DNA of 64,000 bases, from contig NZ_WTYH01000001.1 in assembly GCF_009827335.1 (NCBI RefSeq), positions 2,108,001 through 2,172,000 of the forward strand, given 5' to 3'. Shown one piece after another: positions 8,294-16,482 of this stretch (its first letter is position 1; every line of letters begins with the position of its first letter). A model generated the notes under the pieces. It did no database searches, was not told the DNA's origin, and saw only the letters and a list, made by a program, of their open reading frames with translations. The position numbers were made by a program, and so were the translations under genes. Origin of the DNA: Aurantiacibacter arachoides. Lineage in GTDB: Bacteria > Pseudomonadota > Alphaproteobacteria > Sphingomonadales > Sphingomonadaceae.

Positions 8294-8916
8294 GTCACCT
8301 TCGGCCCCTCGCCTTTCCGGGCGGCGGCCAGCAGGCGGGCCACGGGCAGGTCGTGATCGCCGCGCAGGGCGGCATCGAATACCGCGCGCTTGTCCTCGCC
8401 CCGGATCACGAACATCAGCGCGTCGCTATCCAGCAAGGCGGGAATGGTCAGGCTGATCCGGTCGAACGGCGCCTCGGGCGGCAGCGGATCGGGGGTAAGG
8501 CGACGGATGGCCTGCGGATCGTCGGCCCGCGGATCGGTGTTGGGAAACAGGCTCGCCACGTGGCCGTCCGCGCCCATGCCCAGCCAGACAAGCGCGAAGT
8601 GCGGCACCTGTTCCATGACGCTCAGGCCGACCACCTCCGCCCCCGCCGGCTCCAGAAGGGCGCGGATGCGTCCGGCGTTGCTCGCCGCATGATCGTCCGG
8701 CACCACGCGGTCGTCGCCCGGCCAAACGGTGACGCGTCGCCAGTCGAGGTCGCAGGACTGGGCGAGCTCGGCGAGTATGGGAAACGGCGTCGACCCGCCC
8801 GGCACGCTGATCGCCACCGGCAGGTCGCTGCTGGCGAGAGCCCGGGCAAGGTGATCGTGGACAAAGCGCGCGATGTCCGCGTCGCTGGCGTTTTCGATGA
8901 TGGCAATCTGGGTCAT
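8281..8916 (-). CDS. pgl: 6-phosphogluconolactonase
   Basis: A 211-residue cytosolic enzyme hydrolysing 6-phosphogluconolactone in the oxidative pentose phosphate or Entner-Doudoroff route. The SugarP isomerase-like fold is recognised by AISVPGGSTPFPILAELA near residue 40, WPGDDRVVPDDHAASNAGRIR near residue 70 and WLGMGADGHVASLFPNTD near residue 115, the last holding the catalytic histidine motif GADGHxASLFP. It is slightly shorter than the usual 230 residues. zwf and edd are not adjacent. Confidence 0.9.
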   Translation of the reverse strand: MTQIAIIENASDADIARFVHDHLARALASSDLPVAISVPGGSTPFPILAELAQSCDLDWRRVTVWPGDDRVVPDDHAASNAGRIRALLEPAGAEVVGLSVMEQVPHFALVWLGMGADGHVASLFPNTDPRADDPQAIRRLTPDPLPPEAPFDRISLTIPALLDSDALMFVIRGEDKRAVFDAALRGDHDLPVARLLAAARKGEGPKVTCFT

Positions 8917-8995
8917 GACAAGCGTGCGCTAGCTGCTGGCACCGGCCTTGGCGAGCCTTGCTTCGCGCGCAACCCTTCGTCTTTGCCTCTGGTCC

Positions 8996-9553
8996 CTAGA
9001 ACAGGCTGCGGCCGGCGAGCGCCACCACGCCTGCCCCTACCACCAGCGCCAGCACCACCAGCCAGCGCAGCGCCTTGCGCGGCATCCGCTCCCAGTCCTC
9101 CCCCGCGATCGCGGCAAAGGCGAGCACGCCCGCCACCGCCAGCGCCCCGCCCGCCGCCGCCAGGTACGGTTCCCCCGTCGCCAGCGCCAGCGACAGGATC
9201 AGCAGCCCGCTCGCATCGGTGGCCACGCCGGCAAGCAGCACGATGGCCGTTGCGCCGAGCGAGGCCGTGGGTTCGCGCGGGGCGCTGGGCGAGGCGAGTA
9301 TCGCCACCTCCACCGCCGCCAGCGCCAGCGCGGCTGCCACCAGCCATGCGCGGTATTCGCCGCTCACGATGCCGGCGAGCCCGCCTGCGAGCCATGCCGC
9401 CAGCGCGCTGGCCAGCACAGCGGCGCCGGTTATGGCCGCCAGCAGCGGGCCGATGGCCATGCCCCCCTGCGCCAGCCGCGCCACCCGCACCGCCTCACGC
9501 CCGGCGAACATCGCCAGCGCAACGGTCAGAAAGGTCAGGAGAAAGGCAGGCAC
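8996..9553 (-). CDS. Six-helix membrane protein, degenerate GDT1/TMEM165-like
   Basis: A 185-residue, alanine- and leucine-rich protein with about six predicted membrane helices in two halves. The arrangement resembles bacterial GDT1/UPF0016 proteins (Mn/Ca transport), including an ending like their last helix (MPRKALRWLVVLALVVGAG). The hallmark E-x-G-D-K-T motifs are missing: the first repeat reads AMFAGREAVRVA and the second AGVATDASGLLI. It may be a paralogue that has lost cation transport, or merely look similar. It starts at ATG 9553 and lies just downstream of tRNA-Gly on the same strand. Confidence 0.6.
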   Translation of the reverse strand: MPAFLLTFLTVALAMFAGREAVRVARLAQGGMAIGPLLAAITGAAVLASALAAWLAGGLAGIVSGEYRAWLVAAALALAAVEVAILASPSAPREPTASLGATAIVLLAGVATDASGLLILSLALATGEPYLAAAGGALAVAGVLAFAAIAGEDWERMPRKALRWLVVLALVVGAGVVALAGRSLF

Positions 9554-9579
9554 GGCTCGCTCCGCTTAAGTCGGGCGAA

Positions 9580-9653
9580 TGGAGCGGGTGAAGGGAATCG
9601 AACCCTCGTCGTAAGCTTGGGAAGCTTCTGCTCTGCCATTGAGCTACACCCGC
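9580..9653 (-). tRNA. tRNA-Gly (anticodon CCC)
   Basis: Read on the minus strand, the 7-bp acceptor stem GCGGGTG/CACCCGC closes a complete cloverleaf. The D arm contains GCTC-AATGGCA-GAGC, the anticodon loop TTCCCAA has CCC at 9619-9621, the T arm contains GGTTCGATTCC, and CCA is encoded at 9580-9582. It reads GGG glycine codons. Confidence 0.96.
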
Positions 9654-9877
9654 AAGGTAGGGCCCGCCAATATGCCGAGCGGCGGCCTCGCGTCAATCGA
9701 AGCCTGCGACAGGCAAGTTGCGCGCACAGGCAATTTTCGGACAAATGCAATCTCGCGCGGGGATTCCCTGCCGATCCGGGTAGTTTGCCGGGGAATCAGC
9801 GGCTATGAGCCTGATTCGCAGACGCCGGACACAATCATCATCCGGCTCAACATCAGGCACTCGTTGGGAGCACGATC

Positions 9878-10765
9878 ATGCCACTTGTCAACATGAAGCC
9901 GCTGCTGCGGCACGCGATGGATAACGGCTATGCCGTGGCCGCGTTCAATCTGGTCGATTACGGGACCACCAAGGCGATGGTGAAAGCCGCCGAGGAACTG
10001 AATGCGCCGGTGATCTGCCAGACCAGCGCCAAGACCATCCAGTATTTCAGCCACCGCGAAATCGTCAGCTGGGTGCGCACCGTCGCTGAGGAGTCTCCGG
10101 TGCCGGTGGTGCTTCACCTCGATCACTGCAAGGACCTGGCCATGATCGAGGAGTGCGCCCGCTCGGGCTGGACATCGATCATGATCGACGCGAGCGAATA
10201 TCCGTTCGAGGAGAACCTCGCAATGTCGCTGCGCGTGCGCGACATCGCTGATCGGTACGGTGTCGGCATGGAGGCCGAACTCGGGCAGATCATGGGCGTG
10301 GAAGACGACATGGTCGTGGACGAGGCGGACAGCGTGCTGACCGATCCCGACGACGCGCGGCGGTTCTGCGACGCGCTCGACCTCAGCGCATTTGCCTGTG
10401 CCGTCGGCACCGCGCACGGGTTCTACAAGGGCGAGCCGGTGGTCGATTTCGACCGCATCGAGGCGATCAACCGCGCCACCGGCACGCCGATGGCCCTGCA
10501 CGGCGGTACCGGCCTGTCGGACGAGACATTCGCCAAGGCCATCGCCCGCGGCGCGGCCAAGGTGAACATCTCCACCAATCTCAAGCACGTCTTCGTCGAA
10601 AGCGTGGAGGATTACCGCCGCAAGAACCCCGACGATTACGAACCCTTGCGCGTCATCGATGCGCAGTACCAGGCGTGCAAGGCGCTGTTTGCCGGCTTCA
10701 TCGAGAAATTCGGCGGCAGGGACACGGCCCCTGCCTTCCTCGCCAGCCTGCGGGAAACGGCATGA
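9878..10765 (+). CDS. Class II (zinc) ketose-bisphosphate aldolase
   Basis: A 295-residue class II aldolase, related to fructose- and tagatose-bisphosphate aldolases. These enzymes cleave a ketose phosphate to dihydroxyacetone phosphate and an aldehyde. Visible features are GYAVAAFNLVDYGTT near residue 17, the HLDHCKD zinc/proton-transfer region near residue 84, GMEAELGQIMGVED, the zinc ligand AVGTAHGFYKG, and LHGGTGLSDE near residue 208. The start is ATG 9878 after GGGAGC. It heads a four-gene operon with a HAD phosphatase and both dihydroxyacetone kinase subunits, so its physiological substrate is probably a less common ketose phosphate rather than glycolytic fructose bisphosphate. This is inference from context. 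Confidence 0.87.
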   Translation: MPLVNMKPLLRHAMDNGYAVAAFNLVDYGTTKAMVKAAEELNAPVICQTSAKTIQYFSHREIVSWVRTVAEESPVPVVLHLDHCKDLAMIEECARSGWTSIMIDASEYPFEENLAMSLRVRDIADRYGVGMEAELGQIMGVEDDMVVDEADSVLTDPDDARRFCDALDLSAFACAVGTAHGFYKGEPVVDFDRIEAINRATGTPMALHGGTGLSDETFAKAIARGAAKVNISTNLKHVFVESVEDYRRKNPDDYEPLRVIDAQYQACKALFAGFIEKFGGRDTAPAFLASLRETA

Positions 10766-11493
10766 GACCCGAAGCCATCATCTTCGATTGCGACGGCGTG
10801 CTCGTGGATACCGAGCGCGACGCGCACCGCGTCGGCTTCAACCGCGCCTTTGCCCAGTTCGGCATCGATGCAGAATGGGATGTGGAGCAATACGGGCGCC
10901 TGTTGCAGGTCGCCGGTGGCAAGGAACGCATGACCGCCTACTTCGACCAGGCCGGCTGGCCAGAGGCGCAGGTTGACGAACACGGCGGCCGGGCGGAACT
11001 GATCGCGGCGCTGCACAAGGCCAAGACCGCGATCGTTTCCGCCATGGTCAGGGACCTGCCGCTGCGCCCCGGCGTGCTGCGCATCGTGGACGAGGCGGTG
11101 GCGGCAGGCGTGCGGCTGGGTGTCTGCACCACGTCGAACCCCAAATTCATCGACGCGGTGCTCGACCTGATGGGGGCGGAGCGCAAGGCGCGATTCGAAT
11201 TCGTCCATGCGGGTGACGTGGTCAGCCGCAAGAAGCCCGACCCCGAGATCTACGAACTGGCCACGCGATCGCTGGGACTGGATCCTGCGGACTGCGTGGT
11301 GATCGAGGACAGCCGCAACGGCCTGCTTGCCGCCCACGGCGCGGGCTATCCGGTTCTCGTCACCACCAGCACCTACACCGTGGACGAGGATTTTGCGCAA
11401 GCCGCGCGCGTGGTTCCCGAACTGGGCGATGCGCCGGATGCCGGCATCACGCTGGCCGACCTTGCCGCGCTAACGCGCCGGGCTGTCACATAA
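10762..11493 (+). CDS. HAD-superfamily phosphatase, CbbY/beta-phosphoglucomutase-like
   Basis: A 243-residue haloacid dehalogenase-type hydrolase. All four HAD motifs are seen: FDCDGVLVDTERD (motif I, nucleophile aspartate), VCTTSN (motif II), SRKKPDPEIYE (motif III lysine) and VVIEDSRNGLLAA (motif IV). The helical cap sits between motifs I and II, as in CbbY-like sugar phosphatases or phosphosugar mutases. ATG 10762 overlaps the aldolase stop (ATGA), so the proteins are coupled. Within this operon it probably dephosphorylates or isomerises a sugar phosphate connected to the aldolase and kinase. Confidence 0.87.
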   Translation: MRPEAIIFDCDGVLVDTERDAHRVGFNRAFAQFGIDAEWDVEQYGRLLQVAGGKERMTAYFDQAGWPEAQVDEHGGRAELIAALHKAKTAIVSAMVRDLPLRPGVLRIVDEAVAAGVRLGVCTTSNPKFIDAVLDLMGAERKARFEFVHAGDVVSRKKPDPEIYELATRSLGLDPADCVVIEDSRNGLLAAHGAGYPVLVTTSTYTVDEDFAQAARVVPELGDAPDAGITLADLAALTRRAVT

Positions 11494-11529
11494 GCCAGGC
11501 TGTCACACAAGGGAGACGATCGACACGCC

Positions 11530-12213
11530 ATGACCACTACCATTTCGCAAGCGCAGATCGCCCGCGCGGTCGACGTGACCGCCGATACCGTGATCCGCAA
11601 CGAACACTACTTTTCCGATCTCGACGGCCTGGCGGGTGACGGCGATTTCGGAACCTCGTTGGCCACCGGGTTCAAGGTGATGAAGCGCGACCTGCCCACG
11701 ATCGATGCGGCGGACATCGGCGCACTGCTGATGAAGCTGTCGATGATCGTATCCAAGCATGTGGGCGGCTCCTCCGGCCCCATCTGGGGTACAGGCTTCA
11801 TGAAGGCCGCCATGGTCGCCAAGGGCAAGACCGAGGTGACGCTGGAGGAACTGGCGCAGATGATCGGCAACGCGGTCGATGGCATCATGGCCCGGGGCGG
11901 CGCGCAACTGGGCGACAAGACCCTGCTCGACGCCGTAATCCCCGTCGCCGAACGCCTGAAGGCCGCTGCCGCCACCGGCGCCGCCGATACCGGCGCGCTG
12001 CTGAAGGACCTGGCCGACATAGCCGACGGCGCGGTCGATTCGACCCGCAGCCTCGTCGCCCGGCGCGGCCGCGCCAGCCAGGTGGGGCTGCGCAGCGGCG
12101 ACACGCCCGATCCAGGCATCGTCGCCGTGGCAACCATCCTGACCGACTGGACCAACACCTTCGGACCGGGCCGCACCGCGACCGCGCCCGAGGTGGCCAA
12201 GGCCATCGCCTGA
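11530..12213 (+). CDS. dhaL: Dihydroxyacetone kinase, nucleotide-binding L subunit
   Basis: A 227-residue DhaL domain binding ADP/ATP. The metal-binding aspartates appear in LDGLAGDGDFGTSLATGF near residue 31, and GGSSGPIWGTGFMKAA near residue 78 plus GDKTLLDAVIP near residue 128 are classic DhaL motifs. The later SRSLVARRGRAS-like segment and DPGIVAVATIL complete the barrel. It precedes dhaK, the reverse of the common dhaK-dhaL order, and no DhaM (PTS phosphodonor) is present in the operon. Phosphoryl transfer may therefore come directly from ATP as in two-component ATP-dependent kinases, or DhaM is encoded elsewhere. Confidence 0.92.
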   Translation: MTTTISQAQIARAVDVTADTVIRNEHYFSDLDGLAGDGDFGTSLATGFKVMKRDLPTIDAADIGALLMKLSMIVSKHVGGSSGPIWGTGFMKAAMVAKGKTEVTLEELAQMIGNAVDGIMARGGAQLGDKTLLDAVIPVAERLKAAAATGAADTGALLKDLADIADGAVDSTRSLVARRGRASQVGLRSGDTPDPGIVAVATILTDWTNTFGPGRTATAPEVAKAIA

Positions 12214-12241
12214 TTTTCGAACACTGGAGAGGACAACGACA

Positions 12242-13240
12242 ATGAAGAAATTCGTCAACACGCCCGAGGATTTCGTGCCCGAGTTCATGGCCGGCGTTCT
12301 CGCGGCCAATCCCGATCTGCTCGAAGGCAACCTGGAATACCAGATGATCAAGCGCAAGGATGCGCCGCGCGATAACAAGGTCAGCGTGATCCAGGGCTCG
12401 GGCAGCGGGCACGAACCCGCCCACGTCATGGCGGTCGGCCCCGGGATGCTCGACGGCGCGTGCCAGGGCCCGGTCTTCGCCGCCCCGCCGGTGGATGCCT
12501 GTTACGAGACCATCAAGGCACTGGCCACGCCCGCCGGGGTGCTGGTGCTGGTGAACAACTACCAGGGCGATCGCATGGCCTGGGATACCGCGGTCGAGAT
12601 GGCGCAGGGCATGGACGACATCAAGGTCGACCAGTTCATCATCAACGACGATGTGGCGGTGCAGGATTCGCTCTACACCGTGGGTCGGCGCGGCGTGGCC
12701 GGCAACTTCTTCGTGATGAAGTGCTGCGGCGCGGCCGCCGAGGAAGGCAAGACGCTGGAAGAGGTCAAGGCCGTCGCCGAAAGGGTGAACGCCAACGTGC
12801 GCACCATGGGCGTGGCCCTCACCAGCTGCATCCCGCCCGCCAAGGGCACCCCGATCTTCGACATCGGCGACGACGAGATGGAAGTGGGCGTGGGCATTCA
12901 CGGCGAGCCGGGGCGTGAGCGCGCCAAGATCAAGAGCGCCGACGAGGTCACTGCCATGCTGTTCGACGCGGTGGCGACCGACCTGCCGTTCGATTCGGGC
13001 GACCGCGTGGCGCTGATGGTCAATGGCCTGGGCGGCACGCCTCCGGCAGAGCTCTATGTCATCTACAACAAGGCGGCCCAGCTTTGCGCCGACCGCGGCC
13101 TGACGGTGGCACGCAATTACGTGGGCGAATACTGCACTGCCATCGAAATGGCCGGCTGCTCGATCACGCTGCTGAAGCTGGACGCCGAGATGGAAGCCTA
13201 CCTCGAGGCACCGGCCACCACGGCCTGCCGGATCTTCTGA
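12242..13240 (+). CDS. dhaK: Dihydroxyacetone kinase, substrate-binding K subunit
   Basis: A 332-residue DhaK protein that holds the ketose substrate as a covalent hemiaminal on a histidine. It shows the substrate loop IQGSGSGHEPAHVMAVGPGM near residue 43 and the active-site histidine in VGVGIHGEPG near residue 218, followed by MVNGLGGTP. The start ATG 12242 follows GGAGAGGA. Together with DhaL it would phosphorylate dihydroxyacetone or a related triose or tetrulose. DhaK relatives acting on erythrulose are known, and the aldolase/HAD neighbours make a substrate other than dihydroxyacetone plausible. Confidence 0.93.
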   Translation: MKKFVNTPEDFVPEFMAGVLAANPDLLEGNLEYQMIKRKDAPRDNKVSVIQGSGSGHEPAHVMAVGPGMLDGACQGPVFAAPPVDACYETIKALATPAGVLVLVNNYQGDRMAWDTAVEMAQGMDDIKVDQFIINDDVAVQDSLYTVGRRGVAGNFFVMKCCGAAAEEGKTLEEVKAVAERVNANVRTMGVALTSCIPPAKGTPIFDIGDDEMEVGVGIHGEPGRERAKIKSADEVTAMLFDAVATDLPFDSGDRVALMVNGLGGTPPAELYVIYNKAAQLCADRGLTVARNYVGEYCTAIEMAGCSITLLKLDAEMEAYLEAPATTACRIF

Positions 13241-13256
13241 TCGCAGCGCAGTCGAT

Positions 13257-14033
13257 CTATTCCGTTGCATCCAGAATGACGCGGATCGTTTCCAGCGGCT
13301 GATCCCACATCGGGAAATGGCCGCTGGAATCGAACCAGTGCAGTGTCGCGCCGGGGAAGGCGGCCATCGCGCGTTCCGCCTGCCGGGGCAGGCACAGCCG
13401 GTCCTTGCGGCCCCAGCCGATCACGACAGGCGCATTCGTCGCCGCGGGGCCCTGCTGCGCCGGGCCGGTGGCGAGATCCTTCACCAGCGCGTTGAACGTG
13501 GGCGTTCGGGCGAACGATCGGAGTTCCTGCACGACGATCGCCGGATCGAGCGCCCAGGGCCTGGCAGAAAGCTGCGCCATCAGCGCCGTGCGGCCCGCGC
13601 CGTTTCCGGCAATCGCGGGCAGTGCCGGCTGCAACGTGCGAACAAGAGCAATCGAGGCCGAAATGGTGGTGCGGAAAAAGGTGCGCTCCCACCCCTTCCA
13701 GAACCCGCCGGGGTCCAGCGCGACGACCGCGCCGGCATGGCCCCGCCGGGCCATTTCCAGCACCAGGCGGGCACCCATCGAACTGCCAACCATGTCGATC
13801 CCGGACAGCCCCTCGGCCGCAAGCCATTCATCCAGACTGCGCGCCAGTCCCGCAAAGGTGCCGCTGTCACGTTCGGCGGGGGTGCGGCCATGGCCCGGCA
13901 GGTCGATGGCGATCAGCTCCCTTTCCTGCGCCAGGGCGGGCGCGATCGTGTCCCAGGAATGCGTGCTGCCGCCAAGGCCGTGAACGAGCAGGAGAGGTTT
14001 GCCGCGTCCGGCGCGGGTATGGTGTATGGTCAT
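13257..14033 (-). CDS. Alpha/beta hydrolase
   Basis: A 258-residue cytosolic alpha/beta hydrolase. It shows the oxyanion region LLLVHGLGGSTHSWD near residue 14, the nucleophile elbow VGSSMGARLVLEMA (G-x-S-x-G serine) near residue 85, an aspartate in VIGWGRKDRLCL and the catalytic histidine in SSGHFPMW near the C terminus. The triad is therefore complete. Substrate is unknown; the fold covers esterases, lactonases and C-C hydrolases. ATG 14033 is taken; a second ATG 15 bases upstream is equally weak in ribosome binding site. It is convergent with dhaK. Confidence 0.82.
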   Translation of the reverse strand: MTIHHTRAGRGKPLLLVHGLGGSTHSWDTIAPALAQERELIAIDLPGHGRTPAERDSGTFAGLARSLDEWLAAEGLSGIDMVGSSMGARLVLEMARRGHAGAVVALDPGGFWKGWERTFFRTTISASIALVRTLQPALPAIAGNGAGRTALMAQLSARPWALDPAIVVQELRSFARTPTFNALVKDLATGPAQQGPAATNAPVVIGWGRKDRLCLPRQAERAMAAFPGATLHWFDSSGHFPMWDQPLETIRVILDATE

Positions 14034-14082
14034 GCAAGGGGAACGCATGACCGCAACAATCGGGTCTCGGACGGGTGGAGGC

Positions 14083-15039
14083 CTACCGCCCCGCGTCCCG
14101 CGCCCGGTTGATATCCACGCTCTGCGGGCTCGCCGCGAACAGCGCCGTGTAAGGGTCGTCGCCCATGTCCAGCGTATGTGGCTCGGTGCCTTCGCGCACC
14201 GTCGTGCGGCGCATGTCGCGCTTTTCGCCGGCGGTATCGTATTCGCCGCCGCGGTGCATGGTGCACAGATTGTCCCAGATCACCATGTCGCCCGCGCTCC
14301 AGTCCACGCTGAAGGTATATTGCGGCTGGGTGATGTGGGCGATGAGATCGGCGATCAGCTGGCGCCCCTGGGCCTTGTCCATGCCCTTTACGTCCATCGT
14401 GTGCGCGGCGATGAAGATCGCCTTGCGGCCCGATCCGCGATGGACATGGACGAGCGGGTGTTCTGCCTTGAAGCGGCTGTCGATCTCTTCCTCGGAAATG
14501 TCGGCACCCGCCAGCTTGCGGCTCCACCAGAGCGAGTTGATGCCCACCTTCCCTTCCAGCAGCGCCTTGGTCTCGGCCGGCAGATCGTCATAGGCGGCGC
14601 GGGTATCGGCGAACCAGGTTTCGCCGCCGTGCTGCGGCACTTGGTGGGCAAGCAGGATGGAATAGCTGGTGCGCCTGGTCAGGAAGGCGCTGTCGGTGTG
14701 CCACAGCCGATCGCCCTTGCGATATTCGATCGCCGCCGGATCGCGGGTGATCTCGCCTTCCAGGTCGAGATTCGAGGCATCGAACAATTCGCGATAGGGC
14801 AGCCGCGTGCGCTGCCCCTCCTCGCGCTTGGGCGTGCGTTCCAGGTATCCGAAGTTGCGGCTGAAGGCCAGGTGGTCCTCGTCGGTCATCCCGGTGCCCC
14901 GCCACATCGTCACCCCGAAGCGATCCATCGCGCCGGTTACCTGCCGCACCTCGGCGGGCGAAAGGGGGCGTGTCAGATCAAGCCCCGAGCACACGGCACC
15001 GAAACCGATTTCGGGCAGGATCGCATCTGTCTGGAGCAT
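14083..15039 (-). CDS. TauD/TfdA-family Fe(II)/2-oxoglutarate dioxygenase
   Basis: A 318-residue non-haem iron dioxygenase. The facial triad is visible as H-x-D in LWHTDSAFL and the distal histidine in CTMHRGG, and the 2-oxoglutarate-binding arginine lies in DMRRTTVREG. The N-terminal GFGAVCSGLDLTRPLS and TMWRGTGMTDEDHLAF match the TfdA/TauD group, which hydroxylates taurine, alkyl sulfates or aryloxyalkanoates with release of a carbonyl product. The substrate is undetermined, with no transporter next to it. ATG 15039 is preferred because GCGAGG precedes it at good spacing. Confidence 0.85.
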   Translation of the reverse strand: MLQTDAILPEIGFGAVCSGLDLTRPLSPAEVRQVTGAMDRFGVTMWRGTGMTDEDHLAFSRNFGYLERTPKREEGQRTRLPYRELFDASNLDLEGEITRDPAAIEYRKGDRLWHTDSAFLTRRTSYSILLAHQVPQHGGETWFADTRAAYDDLPAETKALLEGKVGINSLWWSRKLAGADISEEEIDSRFKAEHPLVHVHRGSGRKAIFIAAHTMDVKGMDKAQGRQLIADLIAHITQPQYTFSVDWSAGDMVIWDNLCTMHRGGEYDTAGEKRDMRRTTVREGTEPHTLDMGDDPYTALFAASPQSVDINRARDAGR

Positions 15040-15191
15040 TCGAACCTCGCTTAACATTGAGCCGCGCAGCCTAGCACCGTGTCGCCCTGTCCGCCAAGTC
15101 GTTGATTATGTCCGAAGTGAGGTCGAAGCCAGTGGCTGGCACTTGTCGCCGCCTCGCGCGTATTGAAACGACGCTGTATGGAGATCGATCG

Positions 15192-15674
15192 ATGCCCGCC
15201 TTGCGCACATTTGCCCTCACCGGGTTCGCCTCGCTTGGCCTGACCCTCGCCGCCTGCGATGGCGCGACAGGCGATGCCGCCCCTCCGGCCGCTGCCACGC
15301 CTGAGACATCCGCACCGGCCGCGACCAGCACGCCCATGCCGTCCGGCGAGGCGCAGCCGATCACCGCCATTCCCGCAGCAATGCAGGGCCGCTGGGGCAT
15401 GACCACCGCCGATTGCGATCCTGACGAAGCCGCCAACAAGGGCCTGATGACGGTCGATGCGACCACGCTGCGATTCTACGAATCTGTTGCCGAAATCGGC
15501 GATGCGACGCTTGCCGGCGACACCATGCTCCGCGGCACTTTCGCCTATGAGGGCGAAGGGATGCAATGGACACGCGATCTGACCCTGTCGCTATCGGGCG
15601 CGGATACGCTGACGCTGGAAGAATTGGGTGACGATGCCGTGGAAGGCCCCCGGCTATACACCCGGTGCGCCTGA
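15192..15674 (+). CDS. Small lipoprotein, unknown function
   Basis: A 160-residue predicted lipoprotein: signal peptide MPALRTFALTGFASLGLTLAAC with lipobox LAAC, followed by a proline/alanine/threonine-rich linker (about residues 26-60). A compact domain follows with PAAMQGRWGMTTADCDPDEAANKG and ends with YTRC. The two cysteines in the mature domain could form a disulfide in the periplasm. GGAGAT precedes ATG 15192. The order 'GRWG...DC...R...' resembles small lipocalin-like or DUF-type envelope lipoproteins, but no family is recognised with confidence. It is the first of three consecutive small lipoprotein genes. Confidence 0.7.
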   Translation: MPALRTFALTGFASLGLTLAACDGATGDAAPPAAATPETSAPAATSTPMPSGEAQPITAIPAAMQGRWGMTTADCDPDEAANKGLMTVDATTLRFYESVAEIGDATLAGDTMLRGTFAYEGEGMQWTRDLTLSLSGADTLTLEELGDDAVEGPRLYTRCA

Positions 15675-15687
15675 GGAGGATGACACG

Positions 15688-15996
15688 ATGAAGACTGCCC
15701 TGACCGCCCTTGCCTTGCTGCCGCTTGCTCTTGCCGGCTGCACCACGACTATGCCCGATGGCGGGGATGGCACCCCCGTCCGCGCGGGTGTCGATACCTG
15801 TGACAGCGACCCGGCGCAGCGATACGTCGGCCAACGCGCCACGCAGGAGGTGGGCGCCGCCGTGCTTGCTGCGACAGATGCGCGGGAACTGCGCTGGCTT
15901 CCGCCGGGCACCATCGTCACGATGGAATACCGCTACGGCCGCGTCAGCATCGCCTATGACGAGCAGTCGATCATCGAGCGGATCAGTTGCGGCTAG
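15688..15996 (+). CDS. I78-family peptidase inhibitor lipoprotein
   Basis: A 102-residue protein with lipobox LALAGC, then a domain matching the I78 (potato inhibitor I-like) pattern. That pattern is C...AQRYVGQRATQEV, then LRWLPPGTIVTMEYRYGRVSIAYD and a final ISCG. The two cysteines flanking the domain and the R-W-L-P-P-G-T loop are typical. I78 members inhibit serine peptidases such as subtilisins and may protect the envelope. GAGGAGG lies just before ATG 15688. It begins 13 bases after the previous lipoprotein gene and is probably in one operon with it. Confidence 0.8.
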   Translation: MKTALTALALLPLALAGCTTTMPDGGDGTPVRAGVDTCDSDPAQRYVGQRATQEVGAAVLAATDARELRWLPPGTIVTMEYRYGRVSIAYDEQSIIERISCG

Positions 15997-16059
15997 GGCG
16001 TTCGTAACCTTTGTCGGCTAGGCGGGCACGGATCGCCCCAGCGCCGGGAAAGTACAGCC

Positions 16060-16413
16060 ATGGCCCACCACCTGAAGACCATCCTGCTTCCGGCAGCAAT
16101 ATTGTTGCTGGCCGGATGCGGCGATGATCTTGCCAGTCGCAACGAAGCGGTTTTTACCACCGAAGGCGGGGGGGAGGCGCAAATCGTCCTGAAACCATCC
16201 CGCCGCTCTCCATCCCAGGCACCATCGTCCCAACCGACGACAGGCGCTGGCTTTGGCGATGACGACAGCACGGAGGCGGAAGGTTCGCCGGAGGTCGAGG
16301 ATGCGACCCCGGAAGATCTCATCGATACCGCCGCGGGTTTCGATCCGTCACCGATGGATGACGCGAGCGGACTGGCGCCGGAGCCGGAGGCCGAAGAGGA
16401 CTGGGGCGAATAG
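16060..16413 (+). CDS. Acidic low-complexity lipoprotein, unknown function
   Basis: A 117-residue predicted lipoprotein with signal peptide MAHHLKTILLPAAILLLAGC (lipobox LLAGC). The mature part is rich in Asp, Glu, Ser and Pro with no evident globular core, so it may be a disordered envelope tether. Preceded by a 63-bp gap after the I78 gene. No homologous family is recognised. Confidence 0.6.
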   Translation: MAHHLKTILLPAAILLLAGCGDDLASRNEAVFTTEGGGEAQIVLKPSRRSPSQAPSSQPTTGAGFGDDDSTEAEGSPEVEDATPEDLIDTAAGFDPSPMDDASGLAPEPEAEEDWGE

Positions 16414-16482
16414 CCAGCGCGTCCAGCCCGGTTGCACCTGCAACCTGTTCCTGACATGGGAACGCGCAGGAGGTCCATGCCG

